A DNA stretch of 64,000 nt from Thinopyrum elongatum (lineage: Eukaryota; Streptophyta; Magnoliopsida; Poales; Poaceae), in assembly GCA_011799875.1 (NCBI GenBank), contig CM022301.1, forward strand, positions 12,853,570 through 12,917,569, read 5' to 3'. The notes below the pieces were generated by a model. That model did no database searches. It saw only the letters and a list, made by a program, of their open reading frames with translations, and was not told where the DNA came from. How positions within the stretch are numbered: the stretch's first letter is position 1; each line of letters starts with the position of its first letter. The position numbers were made by a program, and so were the translations under genes. Shown here piece after piece: positions 43,440-56,000 of the stretch.

Positions 43440-45712
43440 TAGATTTTTAATGCGGAGGCTCGACCTGCAGGGTGCCAAGCAGGCTTTAGAATGTTTGGGA
43501 GCACCCTTTTTAACAGGAACCGAAGGCGCGCAGGCCACAACATCCCCCCTGAACCGCCTTCAGCCACAACCGAAGGGGTTGGCGAGGCCGCAGCAAGCTC
43601 CTTAGCTTTGGCAATGGCAGCCTGGGCCACCTCATTGGCCCTAACCAGAGCGAGAATGGCAGAAGGGGACCCAACATTATGATCAAAGGAAATGCCCACG
43701 TCCGAAAGAACCTTCGTCAAGTGATCATCCGAGTATGAGGGAAGAACTAGTCTAACCGGGGATAGAGGAGAATTCACAGGATTGAGCGGGGCAGGGGGGA
43801 ATACCTGAAGCAGGAAGGTCACGAGCCACCGCCCGACAAGCTGCCTTGTCCGCCACCCGCACCCCACTGTCGCGGACCCGGTCGCTCTTGCGAGCAGTGG
43901 AGGACGGGGACCGGACAGGAGTGGAATGGGCCAACGCCGGAGAGGACGGGCCGCCGCAGCACCCATGTCAGCCTCCAAGCGACGGCAAAGACCCGCTGTG
44001 GACTGCTTGATACCCGTCGACGCACGGCTCCGAACCGAGAATTTCCGCGCCGAAGACTTCCGCTTGGGGACGACACCACCGGAGCCACGAGGGGGGGGGG
44101 GGAGCGGGAAGATCTTCAATGCCCGAGAGCTAGGGGGAGCCAGGGCGGACCGGAAGGTTGGAGCAGACACCCGAGGCCGGCGTCCCCGTCGGGATGGAGG
44201 CCGCAGCAGCCGTCACTGCCGCCTCCTTGGCCCCAGCAGCCCCCCTTTGGACTTGTCCACTGGGGCGTTCTCCTTGAATATCTCACGGGATTGAGAGCCC
44301 ATGCCGTCCCACTTCGAGTGCATGAAGTGAGGATGAGAGCCACCGCTTGGGTTGGGAGCATCATCAGCATCCTTCCCCCGCTTGTCTGAAGGAGGAGGTG
44401 GAGGAGGAGGAGCATTGGGGGTAGTTCCACCTTCAACGCGGACACGGAGACGGAAGCCATCAGCCGAGGGGAACACATCAACGGCACCATGGACACGGAG
44501 GGGGTCGACACACCAGATTCTGAGACGAACAGGGCCAAGGACTTGGAGAGACTCCGGATCAACCATGACCGGCTTGCCAATTAGAACACCAAAAGCCATC
44601 ACAAACTCAGAGGAGCGCAGGTCAGGGGGAACGTCGTTGATCAGGACCCAGACATCAGAGAGCGGAGAGATCGCCTTGGAGCCATTTAAGGCGGCTTTAA
44701 CAGAAACCACCAACTGGTTTCGGGGGAGGGTAAAACTGGTGCAGGAAGAAATCATCTTGAGGCTGCCCTTGGAAGGAAAGACAACCGCGAACTCGAAATC
44801 AGAGAGCTGACGGATCTGCTAGTCCCAGCCTCCGTCATTCCATAGTTTCAGCTCGTCAAGAAGAGTCTGGGGAGAGATCTTGTGGTCTTTGATGGTGATG
44901 ATGGCGGCGTTGGATAAGGCAGGAGCAACAGCCGCTTGAGGAATCTCGCTGTCGAGGGCGAAGAAAGAGCAGCCTGGGAGACCACGACCGTAGTGCACGA
45001 AAGAAGCGGGTTTGCGGCGGTTTTGGCAGTCCACAGTCAGATGCCCCTCCTCTCTACAGATGAGGCAGAAAGGGGGGTTGAAGCAACGGGACTGGAAATG
45101 TCAAGGTTGATGGCAGGCGAAGCAGGTGAGGTTAGGGTTGGGGCTTGAAGGTTGGACAGCAGGGGGAGGACGAGCGGGAAGAGGAGGAGGCGGAGGGAGG
45201 ATCCCATCCCCCTGGCCAGCAGAAGATGCGCTAGGGCCAGAGCCAGAAGGAGGCGGGCGATGCCCGAACCCACCAGATCCAGGACCACCGCGCATCATCA
45301 GGCGGCCACCAAACCCCGAAGAGGGCCCCGGCGCCCGGCCGGCACCGCGGCCCTGGGAAGGCTGCCCACGGGGGGAAGGAGGAGGAGGACGGGGGGCGGA
45401 GCCAGATCCGCCAGCCGCCACCGCGGCCTCCCACGGATCGCCACCGGAGCCGCTAGATCTGGGCGCCTCCAACCCCGAAACCGCCGCGGAAGCCGCCGCG
45501 GAGCGAGCCCGCTCGTCCCGCTGGAGCCACTCGGGCGCCGCCACCCAGGCCTTGCGCTCACGGGCCACTTGCACGAGAGCTGCTTGCTCGGCCTCGAGCT
45601 TAGAGCGAAGGGACGCCTCGAGCTCCAGATCAGCCGCCCCATCGCCCGAATCCTCCCGCCGCTGCTTCTGACCAGAGATGGCCTCGCTCGAAGAGCCGCG
45701 CGACCGATCCAT
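43440..45712 (-). pseudogene. LINE ORF1: nucleic-acid-binding protein with CCHC zinc knuckles
   Basis: The start is MDRSRGSSSEAISGQ at 45712. A Glu/Ala-rich probable coiled-coil and a Gly/Pro-rich linker follow, then two zinc knuckles around 45110-45010: CFACHQP-HFQSRC, whose central Gly is now a TGA stop, and CLICREEGHLTVDC. Downstream frames carry a DUF4283-like fold (KAISPLSDVWVLINDVPPDL, LRSSEFVMAFGVLIGKPVMV) and a Pro-rich tail. At least one additional frameshift separates 44213 from 44170. ORF1 proteins coat LINE RNA and chaperone reverse transcription. Confidence 0.85.
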
Positions 45713-46732
45713 GGACACCACGGCCGCAAAGGAGTGGGAGAGGGGAGGAGGTGGAGCAGATCTACGGAAATGGTGGATGGGGAGGCGAAGGCGACGGAGG
45801 TCAGATGAGGAGGCAGGAAACCCTAGAAAGGGAGGAAGTGAACCCTTGTGGACCCATATAAAGCCAGAGCGAGCCAGGCCAGGAGCGACCTCACAGGCCG
45901 GGCTAGGATGAGGGGGAAGTGGTTGGGTTGGTCGAGGCCCAGGGTCCAAAACAGAGAGCGGAGGGAAGGCAGAGGAGGAGGAGGGAGGGGGAGGCCCAAC
46001 AAGCCCAACAGACCAGAAGGGGCCAAAGAAGCCCGCACCATAGGCCCACAAGCCATCTGGTCTCAGATCCGATCTAGGGTTACCAGAGAGGACGACGCCG
46101 CCGCCAACGGCAAGGGCCCTAACCCCGCAGGCGCCACGGACGGCGGAGAGCACGAGGCGCTCACCACAAGCCCACCTGAGCCAGGGGCAACACCCAACAC
46201 ACCACGGTCAGGCGAAGGCGCCGGCCCCGAACGGCTCGACCGTCGGCGATGACCAACGCGAACCCACCCAGATCCATCTGACACGGAGGAGAAGGGAGAC
46301 CTGCCGCGCCTGCCCGGGGCGAACTTCCGAGCCCGCGCCGGCCCGGGGCGAACTTCCGAGCCCGCGCCGGCGGCGCCAACACCGTCCCCGTCCCCGCGAC
46401 GAGGAGGGGAACCAGGGAGCAAGGAAGGGGCTCGGAGTCAGAGTCAGATCCGTCGTCACCATCCACCAGAGCCCAAAACTTGTTGCGAGGCCGAGAACCA
46501 GGGGAGGAGGGGCGAGGGGAAGGGGTGAGGGGAGCCACCGCAGCGGAAGGAGCCGGGATCGGGGCAGGAGGGCGAGGAGGCGAGGAGAGGAGGGCGGCCG
46601 GAGATGGGAGGGGGAGCGGGCCAGCGACGGGGTCGAGGAGGGGGAGCCAGGGGAAGGGAAGGGAGGGGAAAGGAGAGCCATCTCCCACGGGCAAGGCTTT
46701 TGCAAGCAAATGATAAAAAGTGCATTCCTTCA
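45713..46732 (-). promoter_or_regulatory. LINE 5' untranslated/promoter region
   Basis: This is GC-rich sequence upstream of ORF1 with a tandem 'gcccggggcgaacttccgag' duplication at about 46314-46360. Internal promoters normally reside here in LINEs. Long frames on both strands are composition artefacts. Confidence 0.55.
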
Positions 46733-46746
46733 CTCCTCGCCAACCT

Positions 46747-46999
46747 CATTTGGGATGGGCCATCGGTGCTTGCTGAGAGAGACTGCTCCTCCGTGTTGCT
46801 CGCATCTGCAGGGGAATGAACGACTGTAGTGGAGATAGGGCGGAGCCACCGGTTGAGGTCCGGCAAGCTTGTCGACGAGCCATGCGTGGTCTCAGCCAAC
46901 GACTGCAGTGGAGGTAGGGTTGTGGGCATTGTGCGGGTTGTGCATACGTGATACCCCTAATGACGCCACACAACGACACATGCTCTGTGCAGAGGGCCC
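46747..46999. other. Host DNA between LINE and CACTA
   Basis: The right continuation of the LINE target. The first ~70 bp keeps the plus frame described for 39133-39575; after that no coding signal. Confidence 0.3.
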
Positions 47000-47702
47000 C
47001 ACTACCGGAATCACCCCAGGCCGTCGGCATAGGGTTGAACCTCGTCTGCACACCCCTATGTCGACGGTAGCCGTCGGCATAGACCCGCCAATGTAGATAA
47101 TGTCGGCATAGTCTTGTCAGACCGTCGGCATAGAGGTCTATGCTGACAGCATTCCGTACGGCCGCCGGCAAAAAAAATCCAAGACGATAGCTAACGGCGC
47201 CGTCGGCAAGCCCATCCAACCATGAGCCACCACATGGCCTATTCTTATGCTGACGGCCACGACGGCCATGCCGTCGGCATAGCTTCCCACCTATGCCGAC
47301 GCATACCTGTGCCACGTGACGGCTCCTGGTGTGCCGTGTCTTGTTGCCATCGGCATAGCTTCCCACCTATGCCGACGTCACGGCCGTCGGCATACCTGTG
47401 CCATGTGGCGGCTCCTGGTGTGCCGTAGCCTGTTCCTATGCCGACGGCCATGCCGTCGGCATACCTGTGCCACATAGCGGCTCCTGTCGGCATAGCTTCC
47501 CACGGCCATCGGCATAGTTTCGGGCCACGGGACACCAGGAGCCACCACATGTCACCTATGCCGACGGTTTTTTGGTAAGCCGTCGGCATAGACGACACGT
47601 GGTGGCTCCTGGAAGCTCGGTCACAACCTATGCCGACGGCAAAGTCATCGCATATGTGTGGCCAAATTTTTTTGCTGGCTTTTTGGTTCTGCCCTGCAAA
47701 TT

Positions 47703-47740
<38 letters not shown>

Positions 47741-48079
47741 TACACACACACACACACATCAAGATCATCATCATCTCCAGAACATCATCTACATAATATG
47801 AAAGATCATCATCATAATCATCTAGAGATCGTCATCATCTAAAGATCATCATCATCTAAAAGATCATCATCATTGTCGAAACATCATCATCGTCGAAACA
47901 TCATGAACATAAGTATGAAACATTATCATCATCATCTAAAGAACATAAGGATGAAATATGGAACATGGAAAGCATGAAAAAAATGCTTAAGCGCCACCAC
48001 CACCACTAGCATCAGCGCCACCACCACCACTAGCATCAGCAAAACCAAGACCACCACCACCTCGCTAGACCGGAGTGAC
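47000..48079 (+). mobile_element. CACTA element, left end only (cut by Copia insertion)
   Basis: The terminus CACTACCGGAATCACC starts at 47000 and is followed by TATGCCGACGGC/GCCGTCGGCATAG subterminal repeats to about 47650, the same motif as the complete element at 31852-39066, so both belong to one or sister families. A (TA)n/(CA)n microsatellite and an 'atcatcatc' rich stretch follow. At 48080 a Copia LTR interrupts it; the rest lies beyond the window. Confidence 0.85.
47706..47758 (+). repeat. Microsatellite (TA)n followed by (CA)n
   Basis: About 15 TA units are followed by ten CA units, with a short 'catatata' transition. It lies inside the CACTA interior. Confidence 0.95.
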
Positions 48080-48957
48080 TGAAGGAAATATGCCCTAGAG
48101 GCAATAATAAAGTTATTATTTATTTCCTTATTTCATGATAAATGTTTATTATTCATGTAGAATTGTATTAACCGGAAACATAATACATGTGTGAATACAT
48201 AGACAAACAGAGTGTCACTAGTATGCCTCTACTTGACTAGCTCGTTGATCAAAGATGGTTATGTTTCCTAACCATAGACATGAGTTGTCATTTGATTAAC
48301 GGGATCACATCATTAGGAGAATGATGTGATTGACTTGACCCATTCCGTTAGCTTAGCACTTGATCGTTTAGTATGTTGCTATTGCTTTCTTCATGACTTA
48401 TAAATGTTCCTATGACTGAGATTATGCAACTCCCGTTTACCGGAGGAACACTTTGTGTGCTGCCAAACGTCACAACGTAATTGGGTGATTATAAAGGTGC
48501 TCTACAGGTGTCTCCGAAGGTACTTGTTGAGTTGGCGTATTTCGAGATTAGGATTTGTCACTCCGATTGTCGGAGAGGTATCTCTGGGCCCACTCGGTAA
48601 TGCACATCACTGTAAGCCTTGCAAGCAATGTAACTAATAAGTTAGTTGCGGGATGATGCATTACGAAATGAGTAAAGAGACTTTCCGGTAACGAGATTGA
48701 GCTAGGTATTGAGATACCGACGATCGAATCTTGGGCAAGTAACATACCGATGACAAAGGGAACAACGTATGTTGTTATGCGGTTTGACCGATAAAGATCT
48801 TCGTAGAATATGTGGGAGCCAATATAAGCATCCAGGTTCTGCTGGTTATTGACCGGAGACGTGTCTCGGTCATGTCTACATAGTTCTCGAACCCGTAGGG
48901 TCCGCAAGCTTAAAGTTCGGTGACGATCGGTATTATGAGTTTTTATGTTTTGATGTA

Positions 48958-51900
48958 TGTCAGGACCCCGATTCTAAGTCACACCGATCTAGCATGTAAC
49001 ACCTCATATCACTTTGCGGCCTCACGTATGGTATTCCCACGGGTGTCGCCTTACCATGGCCCGGGACCGTTTGCGCCTTTTGGCTCACGTATATGATAGT
49101 GTCGCTAGCATCCATATGACAGAGAACCCGGGCCGACATGACTAGTCGTGAACCCAAAGTGGCACTAACTTACGGGGACAGGCATACATGAAACAACATC
49201 GAGCATGTCGGTCAGCAGCGTGTGAATCCGGGCTGTAGCAACTGGGCTAACAGGACTCCGGGAACCCGGGCTGTAGCAGGCTAGCAGGACTCCGGATGTC
49301 ACCGCGTGACATTTCCCCGAAGGGACAGACACAGGAACGAAGTGAATCACATGCCGGCCAGTCAAGTGTTCCGGAGCAGTAGTGCTGGGCTAGCAGGACT
49401 CCGGTGAACCGGGCTGTAGCGGACTACTATGGCTCATGGAAGCACAAGACTACATTTCCCCATAAGAGAGGCTACCAAGGATAAACAACTAGGTTGTCGG
49501 ATCCCACACATACCAAGCATTTCAATCATACACACAATATGCTCGATATGTGTAAATACAACATGGCATCACAACATAACTCTACGACTCAAGTATTTAT
49601 TCAATAGGCTCCGAGGAGCGAGATATTACAAACATGGGTCTCATGACCCAATATTCAGAGCATACAAGCATCAAGCGGAAGCATAAACATGTCTGAGTAC
49701 AGACAACTACAAATGAAAAAGGCTGAGAAGCCCGACTATCTACCAGATCCTGCCGAGGGCACAAGATCGTAGCTGAGGTAACAAGCTAAACGTCAAAGTC
49801 CACGTGGAACTACTAGCGAGACTGAAGTCTCTGTGCAAAACATAAAATAGGCAAACATGAGTACAAATGTACCCAGCAAGACTTACATCAGAACTATCTA
49901 CAAATGCATCGGTATCAACAAAGAGGGTGGTGGAGTTTAACTGCAGCAAGCCAGCTTCGACTCAGTCGCTATCCTGAACTACGAATGCTGGTAACTCTTT
50001 TGAGGTGGCGCACACGAGTCCACATATTCACCATATCAATACACCACTATGGATCCGCTCCCGTCTCCCTACGAGAAAGCCATCCATGGCACTCACGCTT
50101 ATCTTGCGAGTTTTAGAGTATCCACTTTCATTTGTCTATGAACTGTACAGGCAACCAAGTAGTCCTTTACCGCGGACGCGGCTATTCGAATAGTTTTATA
50201 CCCTGCAGGGGTGTACTTCTTCACACACGCTTTCACCACTTATCGCCGCTACACGACATGTACGCGGCAACCTTCAAGCGGAAGCCCAGCGAGGGTGTCG
50301 GCCACGACCTGACTAAACACACGAGTCTCTAGTCCATGTTTATCGCCTATTCGGGTTCCATCCGCAAGGAAATCCGGCCGGGGTGTCCTCAACGGCCCCA
50401 AACGATGTGTGCAGGGTTCCCGAGACACCAAACGGGCGACCCGGTACACCGTGCCACGTGCCTACCGCATCACAGCCCACCCCTAAGGTCAGCGCTGCGC
50501 ACGGCCTCCAGCAACTAGAAACACCAGAAACTACTTGCAACTCCTGGACAGAGGACGGGGGTGGTTAATAAGTCGAGAGAGTCAATTAAGGATCCCAATG
50601 TGTGGTAGTAGCTGAATCTTAAATCACGCATACAGATCTCAGTTCTTAAGGACGGCCTCAATGAAAGAACCCACCATGTACTCGTACATGGCCTCTCATC
50701 GATACCTTTACCAAATCGTGTTCACACACTTAGCTCTCAGCAGTAGGACTTGTTCACAACTTTCCAATCCATTCCCGATGAATCAGACCTGACACAACTC
50801 TAAGCAATAGCAGGCATGACAAACAAGCATGAATGAGTAGGCACATCAGGGCTCAAACAACTCCTACTCATGCTAGTGGGTTTCATCTATTTACTGTGGC
50901 AATGACAGGTCATGCAGAGGAAAGGGGTTCAACTACCGCAGCATGTAACAGTTGAATCATTGTTGTCCTAATGCAGTAAAAGAGAGCAGAAGCGAGAGAG
51001 TGGGTTGTATCGGAATGAACAAGGGGGTTTTGCTTGCCTGGCACTTCTGAAGATAGTATAGTTCTTCATCGGTGTCATCGATCACATCATCGGTAGGTCG
51101 TCTACTGAGAGGGGACAATTACCGGCAAACAAGGAAGAACACAATCAATGCAATGCAACAATATGATGCATGATCATAACATGGCAATATGTTGTGGTTT
51201 GAGCTAATGCAACTAGAAACCAGATTGAATGAAGTTGGTTTGAACCAAGGGTTCAAATTCAAACTCCATATGTGCTTAGTTAAATGCCAATTATGCAAAT
51301 TGCCATATACAGCAACCTTAGGTTGTTCAAACATGCATGCAAATGGTACAGATGGAGAGATTGGATTTTTCTGATCCAAAAACATATATAAATCTTTTCA
51401 TTTGGAGTTACAGATTAATTTCTATGAATTTTTGAAGTTTTGGGCATTTTCTGGAATTTCCTGAATTATTAAAAACCAGAAAATGATTTACTGCGTCAGC
51501 ATGACGTCGGTGTGACGTCAGCAGGTCAATGGAGACGGTCCAGGTCAAACCTGACCAGTGGGTCCCACTGGTCAGTGTCACAGTTAGCTAATTAACTAAA
51601 TTAGTATTAGTTTAACTCCTAATCTAGGTTTGACCAGGGGACGGGGCCCACATGTCAGTGACCCAGGGTGGTCAAATCCCTGGTCAACCGGGCTAAACCC
51701 ACCGGCGACATGACGCCGGCGAGGCCAGACACGGCGGAGCAGCGCGGGATTCCTCCTCCGGCGACCAAATGGACGGCGGAGGGCATCTACATGTAGCTGG
51801 AAGCGAGCCGCGTCGCGTGGTGCTAGTGGTTGGGCTCGGGGTCGCCGAAAACAATGCCGGCGACGAGCTGTGCGGCTGCCGGAGTTCGGGCGAGCTCGGG

Positions 51901-53066
51901 CTTGTCGCTAGGGGGCACGGCGAGGTGCGTGAAGTGGTGCTGCGGCTCCTGGGGATGCGGTGAAGACGATGGCGTGCTCGGAATCGAGCCAACGTGGCTG
52001 TGGCCACGACGGCGACGTGCAGAGGCGGCGGCGGGTGCGGGCGAGCTCGGTGTGGTCGCTGTGGTGCACGAGAAGGCAAACGGGGAGGAGGAGGAGGTAG
52101 CAGGGCTCACGGCGCGTCGGACGAGCGGGTCGGAGGAGTCGGGGACGAGCCGGAGCAAGCGGGGCGGCGAAGTGGATCTCCGACGACGGGCGGTGAAGAC
52201 GAGACCGGTGCGGTGGCTTCAGGGCGAACAAGCGCTCGGGGCTCGGTCTGCTCGACGGAGAGGACGGTGGCGGAGCTGCTGGACAGGGTGGGGCGACGAG
52301 GAGGCGACGGTGGCCGTGGTTACGTCGGCGGTGCGGCTACGGCTGCGTCGGCGGTGCGGCTACGGCTGCGTCGGCCATGGTGGGGAGAGAGCGAGAGAGA
52401 GGCGCAGGGGGAAGAATGAGGTGTCCAGGGGGTCGAGGCGACGACGTGGGGGACGTCCAGGCGTCCAGCAGCTCGAGCGGCAAGCAGCTGGCGCCGTGGT
52501 GAGCTCACGCACGCCGGCGTCACCTCCCTGCCTGCCTGGCGGGGACGAAGCAGCTGGCTGGCACGGGCCAGCACAGTGCTGGGCCGCCAGGTGGGCCGGC
52601 TGGTGGCTTTGCCAGGTAAGTTTGTTTTCCCTTTTATTTTCTGTTTTCTATATTTCTGCAAGTTTGTGGCTTTTCTAAAAATACCTAGGCAATTTCAAAA
52701 ATCACCAAACTGCTCATGCCCACTGTATAGAGTATATCCAACATGGAACATTTCAGTTTGGGATTATTTTTGGACATTTAAAATATTTAATAGCATTTAA
52801 ATGTCCAAATGCAAATAACATAAGATTTAATTCAGTGACCCAATGATGTCCTAGAAAATTGTGCACCATTTTTTTCAGAGGTTTTAGACCAAGGCAAAGA
52901 TGATGAACATTTTAGAAGGGCATTTCAGGTTCATTGAAAAGGATTTTAGTAAACCCTAGTTGGTTTAAGTGGTGCTGGGGGTTTCTGTCATCCCCATTTC
53001 AACTTCATTTGAAATTAAACATGATGCGCACATGAAACTGGCCTAGCCAGAACTAGGGATGTGACA
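48958..53066 (-). repeat. 3' LTR of the nested gypsy element (4109 bp)
   Basis: On the plus strand it starts TGTCAGGACCCCGATTC and ends CTAGGGATGTGACA. Relative to the other LTR it has an additional 65-bp block (51034-51098), one extra 23-bp unit (52351-52373) and three single-base indel positions, which exactly accounts for the 91-bp length difference. The GC-rich part (51690-52620) is open in several frames on both strands in both copies, but shows no domain. Confidence 0.95.
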
Positions 53067-56000
53067 ACTCACCCCCACTAAACAGGAATCTCGTCCCGAG
53101 ATTCAAGCGTAGGGTAAGATGAAGGGGGGAAGCAGACTAACACAATCTTCACGATCCAGATTGCACTTCATAAGTACGTTGATTCGATCACCATCTTTGT
53201 CTCGATGTCTTGCTCTGAGATCTCCAACTAACATGACATCGAGAGAAAAGGGAAAACTCTAGAAGGATCGATCTTCTCGAAGATCGAACAACTCAGGATC
53301 AACTCACGGAATGAGACATAGCAACATCTCTCGAGCTGAGACACGAAGCACACATCCAAAGGGATGGAGTGAAGCAGATGACGAAGGTTCACTAGGTAGA
53401 CAACAATTTCACGCTTAACAAGGTGGTGAACGGTTGTCAACGTAGCGAGGATTTGAGTTGCCATGATACCATAACGAGACACCTTAGAGGAGGTGACTCA
53501 TAGAGTTATTTCCTTAAGTGGCAAAAAGAATTACTTTTGATACAGAGATCAATAAAATTCTCTAAACCAGCCTAAGGCAATCACAATCGAACATTTGAAG
53601 GAGTTCCAGAGAATGACATAGTCGAACTAGGATGAATGATGTGGACTACCTTGTTGAAGACAACGCAATGGATGATTTTTGCTTATCACCGGAAATGGGT
53701 GGAACCCATGGTAGGATGGCACCACGGCAGGTGCAAGCTGGGAACAAAATGCAAATGCTGGGAATGATTCTAGTAACTGGGGAGAAGCTCATCAGAAGAA
53801 AGTGATTCCACTATTTGAATGATTATAGCATAATCGAAGGAACTGGGAGCACATGAATTCCTAGGGAGCAACTTCTAGAATAAGTCGCACGAAATCCTCA
53901 TGGAGAAGATGGTAAAATTGCTCAATCAAGATATTACAATGATAAATCTCCCGGCTAGGTGTGTCAGCCAGAACATCAACCTTGTCGGGACCTACATCAT
54001 AGATCTTGGAATAGCTCCAACCATAATATCTGCCTGAGATTCAGATCTGGTTGGTAACGGAATATTTCCAGACTCATCCAGTCTAGAGAGAAAAATGAAA
54101 GTTTGCAACACAAATCGACGAGATGGCGTTGTGAGATTCTCGGGGAGTGAACTACGATGGCAAGCTCCAAAACATGAGCTGGTTCTGCTACATACATGTG
54201 AGCACGTTGTCCAAGACAAGCATGACCACGTAGTAGTCTTACAACGAAACACTATCGAGTTCTGGTTGGGAACCATCATTGCGGAGAGCGAAGTTCTGCG
54301 CATGTACCTTTGGGTCCTTAAGGATTAGCACTTAAGAACTTCTTTTCTTTGTACAAATCAATCAGTGGCTTTGTGTGCTAGGAACACATATGGAGTGGAG
54401 GCGGCCAACCTATCAAACCATAGAGCACTTTGCACGTGCATGACTAACTTGGGATGATTCCAGAGGAGGCAAAACAAACTTTCTCGAATTCACTGCGGCA
54501 ACTTGCATCGAAGGCAAATGAATTAGAGGAAGTCACTTCTTTCATCCAAACATATGCTCCATGAGCTAGCATGAAGAAATGCTTACAAAAGTTTCCAATA
54601 CTAACTTAAATGTTCAACATGAATCATGGACAAGATAAGGATGTTGTCGATGGGCTCAACAACAATTTATCAAGATTCCCATAAGATGAGGTTACAAGAT
54701 TATGTGAACAAGATGATAGCATGGGTCAGACCAAAAGATATAATGGTGTATGCCCGAGGAAACAACCACGGTTAAGACAACATTATGAACATCGTTGGTT
54801 CTGATTTGATTTGATGATAGCCCATACTCAAATCAAAGTTTGGATAAGATAATAGGTCCAACAATTGATCACAAAGATCAATCAATGAAAGTATCATCTT
54901 TCTTCAACACACACACACGAGGATATCCCTTAGGAATGAACTGAGTCAGACAAGCTCTCATCTTCCAACTCTCCAAGTTGTTGTTTAGCTTAACCAACTA
55001 GCTCAGGGTATCCGACACAGATTCTTGGAGAAGGGGTGGTTTATAAGAAACCAACTTGATCATGAACTCAACATAGCGGTCAGGTGACAACCTGGTAGCA
55101 CTTCCGAGAAGATATTCGGAAAGTCACGAACCACCGATATGTAACTAAGCTCGAAAACAATCTTGCTTTTCAGGGCAAGACGATGTGATCAAGAGAGTGA
55201 TGGATTGACACAATCCTAACTCATCGATCGAAGAGTGCACCAACAAAAATGGACTAGGTAGCACGATCAGTCCTAGGATGGTGATTCAATAACCAACACA
55301 CCAAGGATGAGAATATTGTCCTTTAACTACCAAGCAACGCAGTTGCTAGGAGTATTGCTTTCACACATCATGATTCACTTGTCGGTATTCCGGTTACAAT
55401 AACACGAAGACCGAGAAATGAATAATGATGGCGAGAAGTATCACTGTACCAAGAGTTCATAGGATGGTGTGCAATTCCCATGATATTCTTGATATAAAGA
55501 TGGTAATACTCCGGGGTAGAACAGAACAAAAGCTGGATTGGCATTTTAATCTGCGGAATACAACCGCTTTGACCCAACCCTAGATATGGATGAGGTACTG
55601 GAGTTTGTTTCTCCTAGTCATTCCGTAATAGAATGGCTTGACGGACCACAAGAATAATAAGCATCGATAACACGAATGCACAACTAGTCCTGACTATCAA
55701 TTGATAGACAGAGGTCAAAATACAACTAAAGAGAGACAACTCAAAGGAACATATGGTTTTCTGAGTTGCGGATGCATAGATTTAGTATGTCAAACAAGTT
55801 CAACATATTTCTTCCAGATAATCCATGCAGAAAGGTAGGACTGGCAGATTCACAATGTAGAATGGAGAACTCATCAAGAGCACTCTGGTTGTGATCTTTT
55901 GGTTCAAAGAACTTCTGCCTTAATGGTTCATGGTATTTGGAGGAAGGAGATGCCACGGACCTCGAGGACTGTCACAAGGTTACTAATATCCTAAAGGAAC

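Larger units (their letters stand above)
39576..46732 (-). mobile_element. Full-length LINE (non-LTR retrotransposon)
   Basis: The 7157-bp element is flanked by a perfect 14-bp duplication CTCCTCGCCAACCT (39562-39575 and 46733-46746). On the minus strand it runs 5' GC-rich leader, ORF1 with CCHC knuckles, ORF2 with endonuclease, reverse transcriptase and zinc-binding domain, then a 3' end reading GGCTTTATTTATAAAGTCGG and CCTTTTCTCTAAAAG, a 3' terminus I associate with grass LINEs. Target duplication, 3' motif and complete domain order make it a full-length copy; it is inactivated by several stops. Confidence 0.93.

Noticed and set aside
45126..45808. Plus frames of 181 and 218 codons
   Set aside because: Antisense shadows of GC-rich LINE ORF1.
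51830..52678. 282-codon plus frame in the long LTR (and 59522-60346 in the other LTR)
   Set aside because: No domain, overlapping frames open on the opposite strand, and it lies wholly within an LTR; treated as a composition effect or relic, not a gene.
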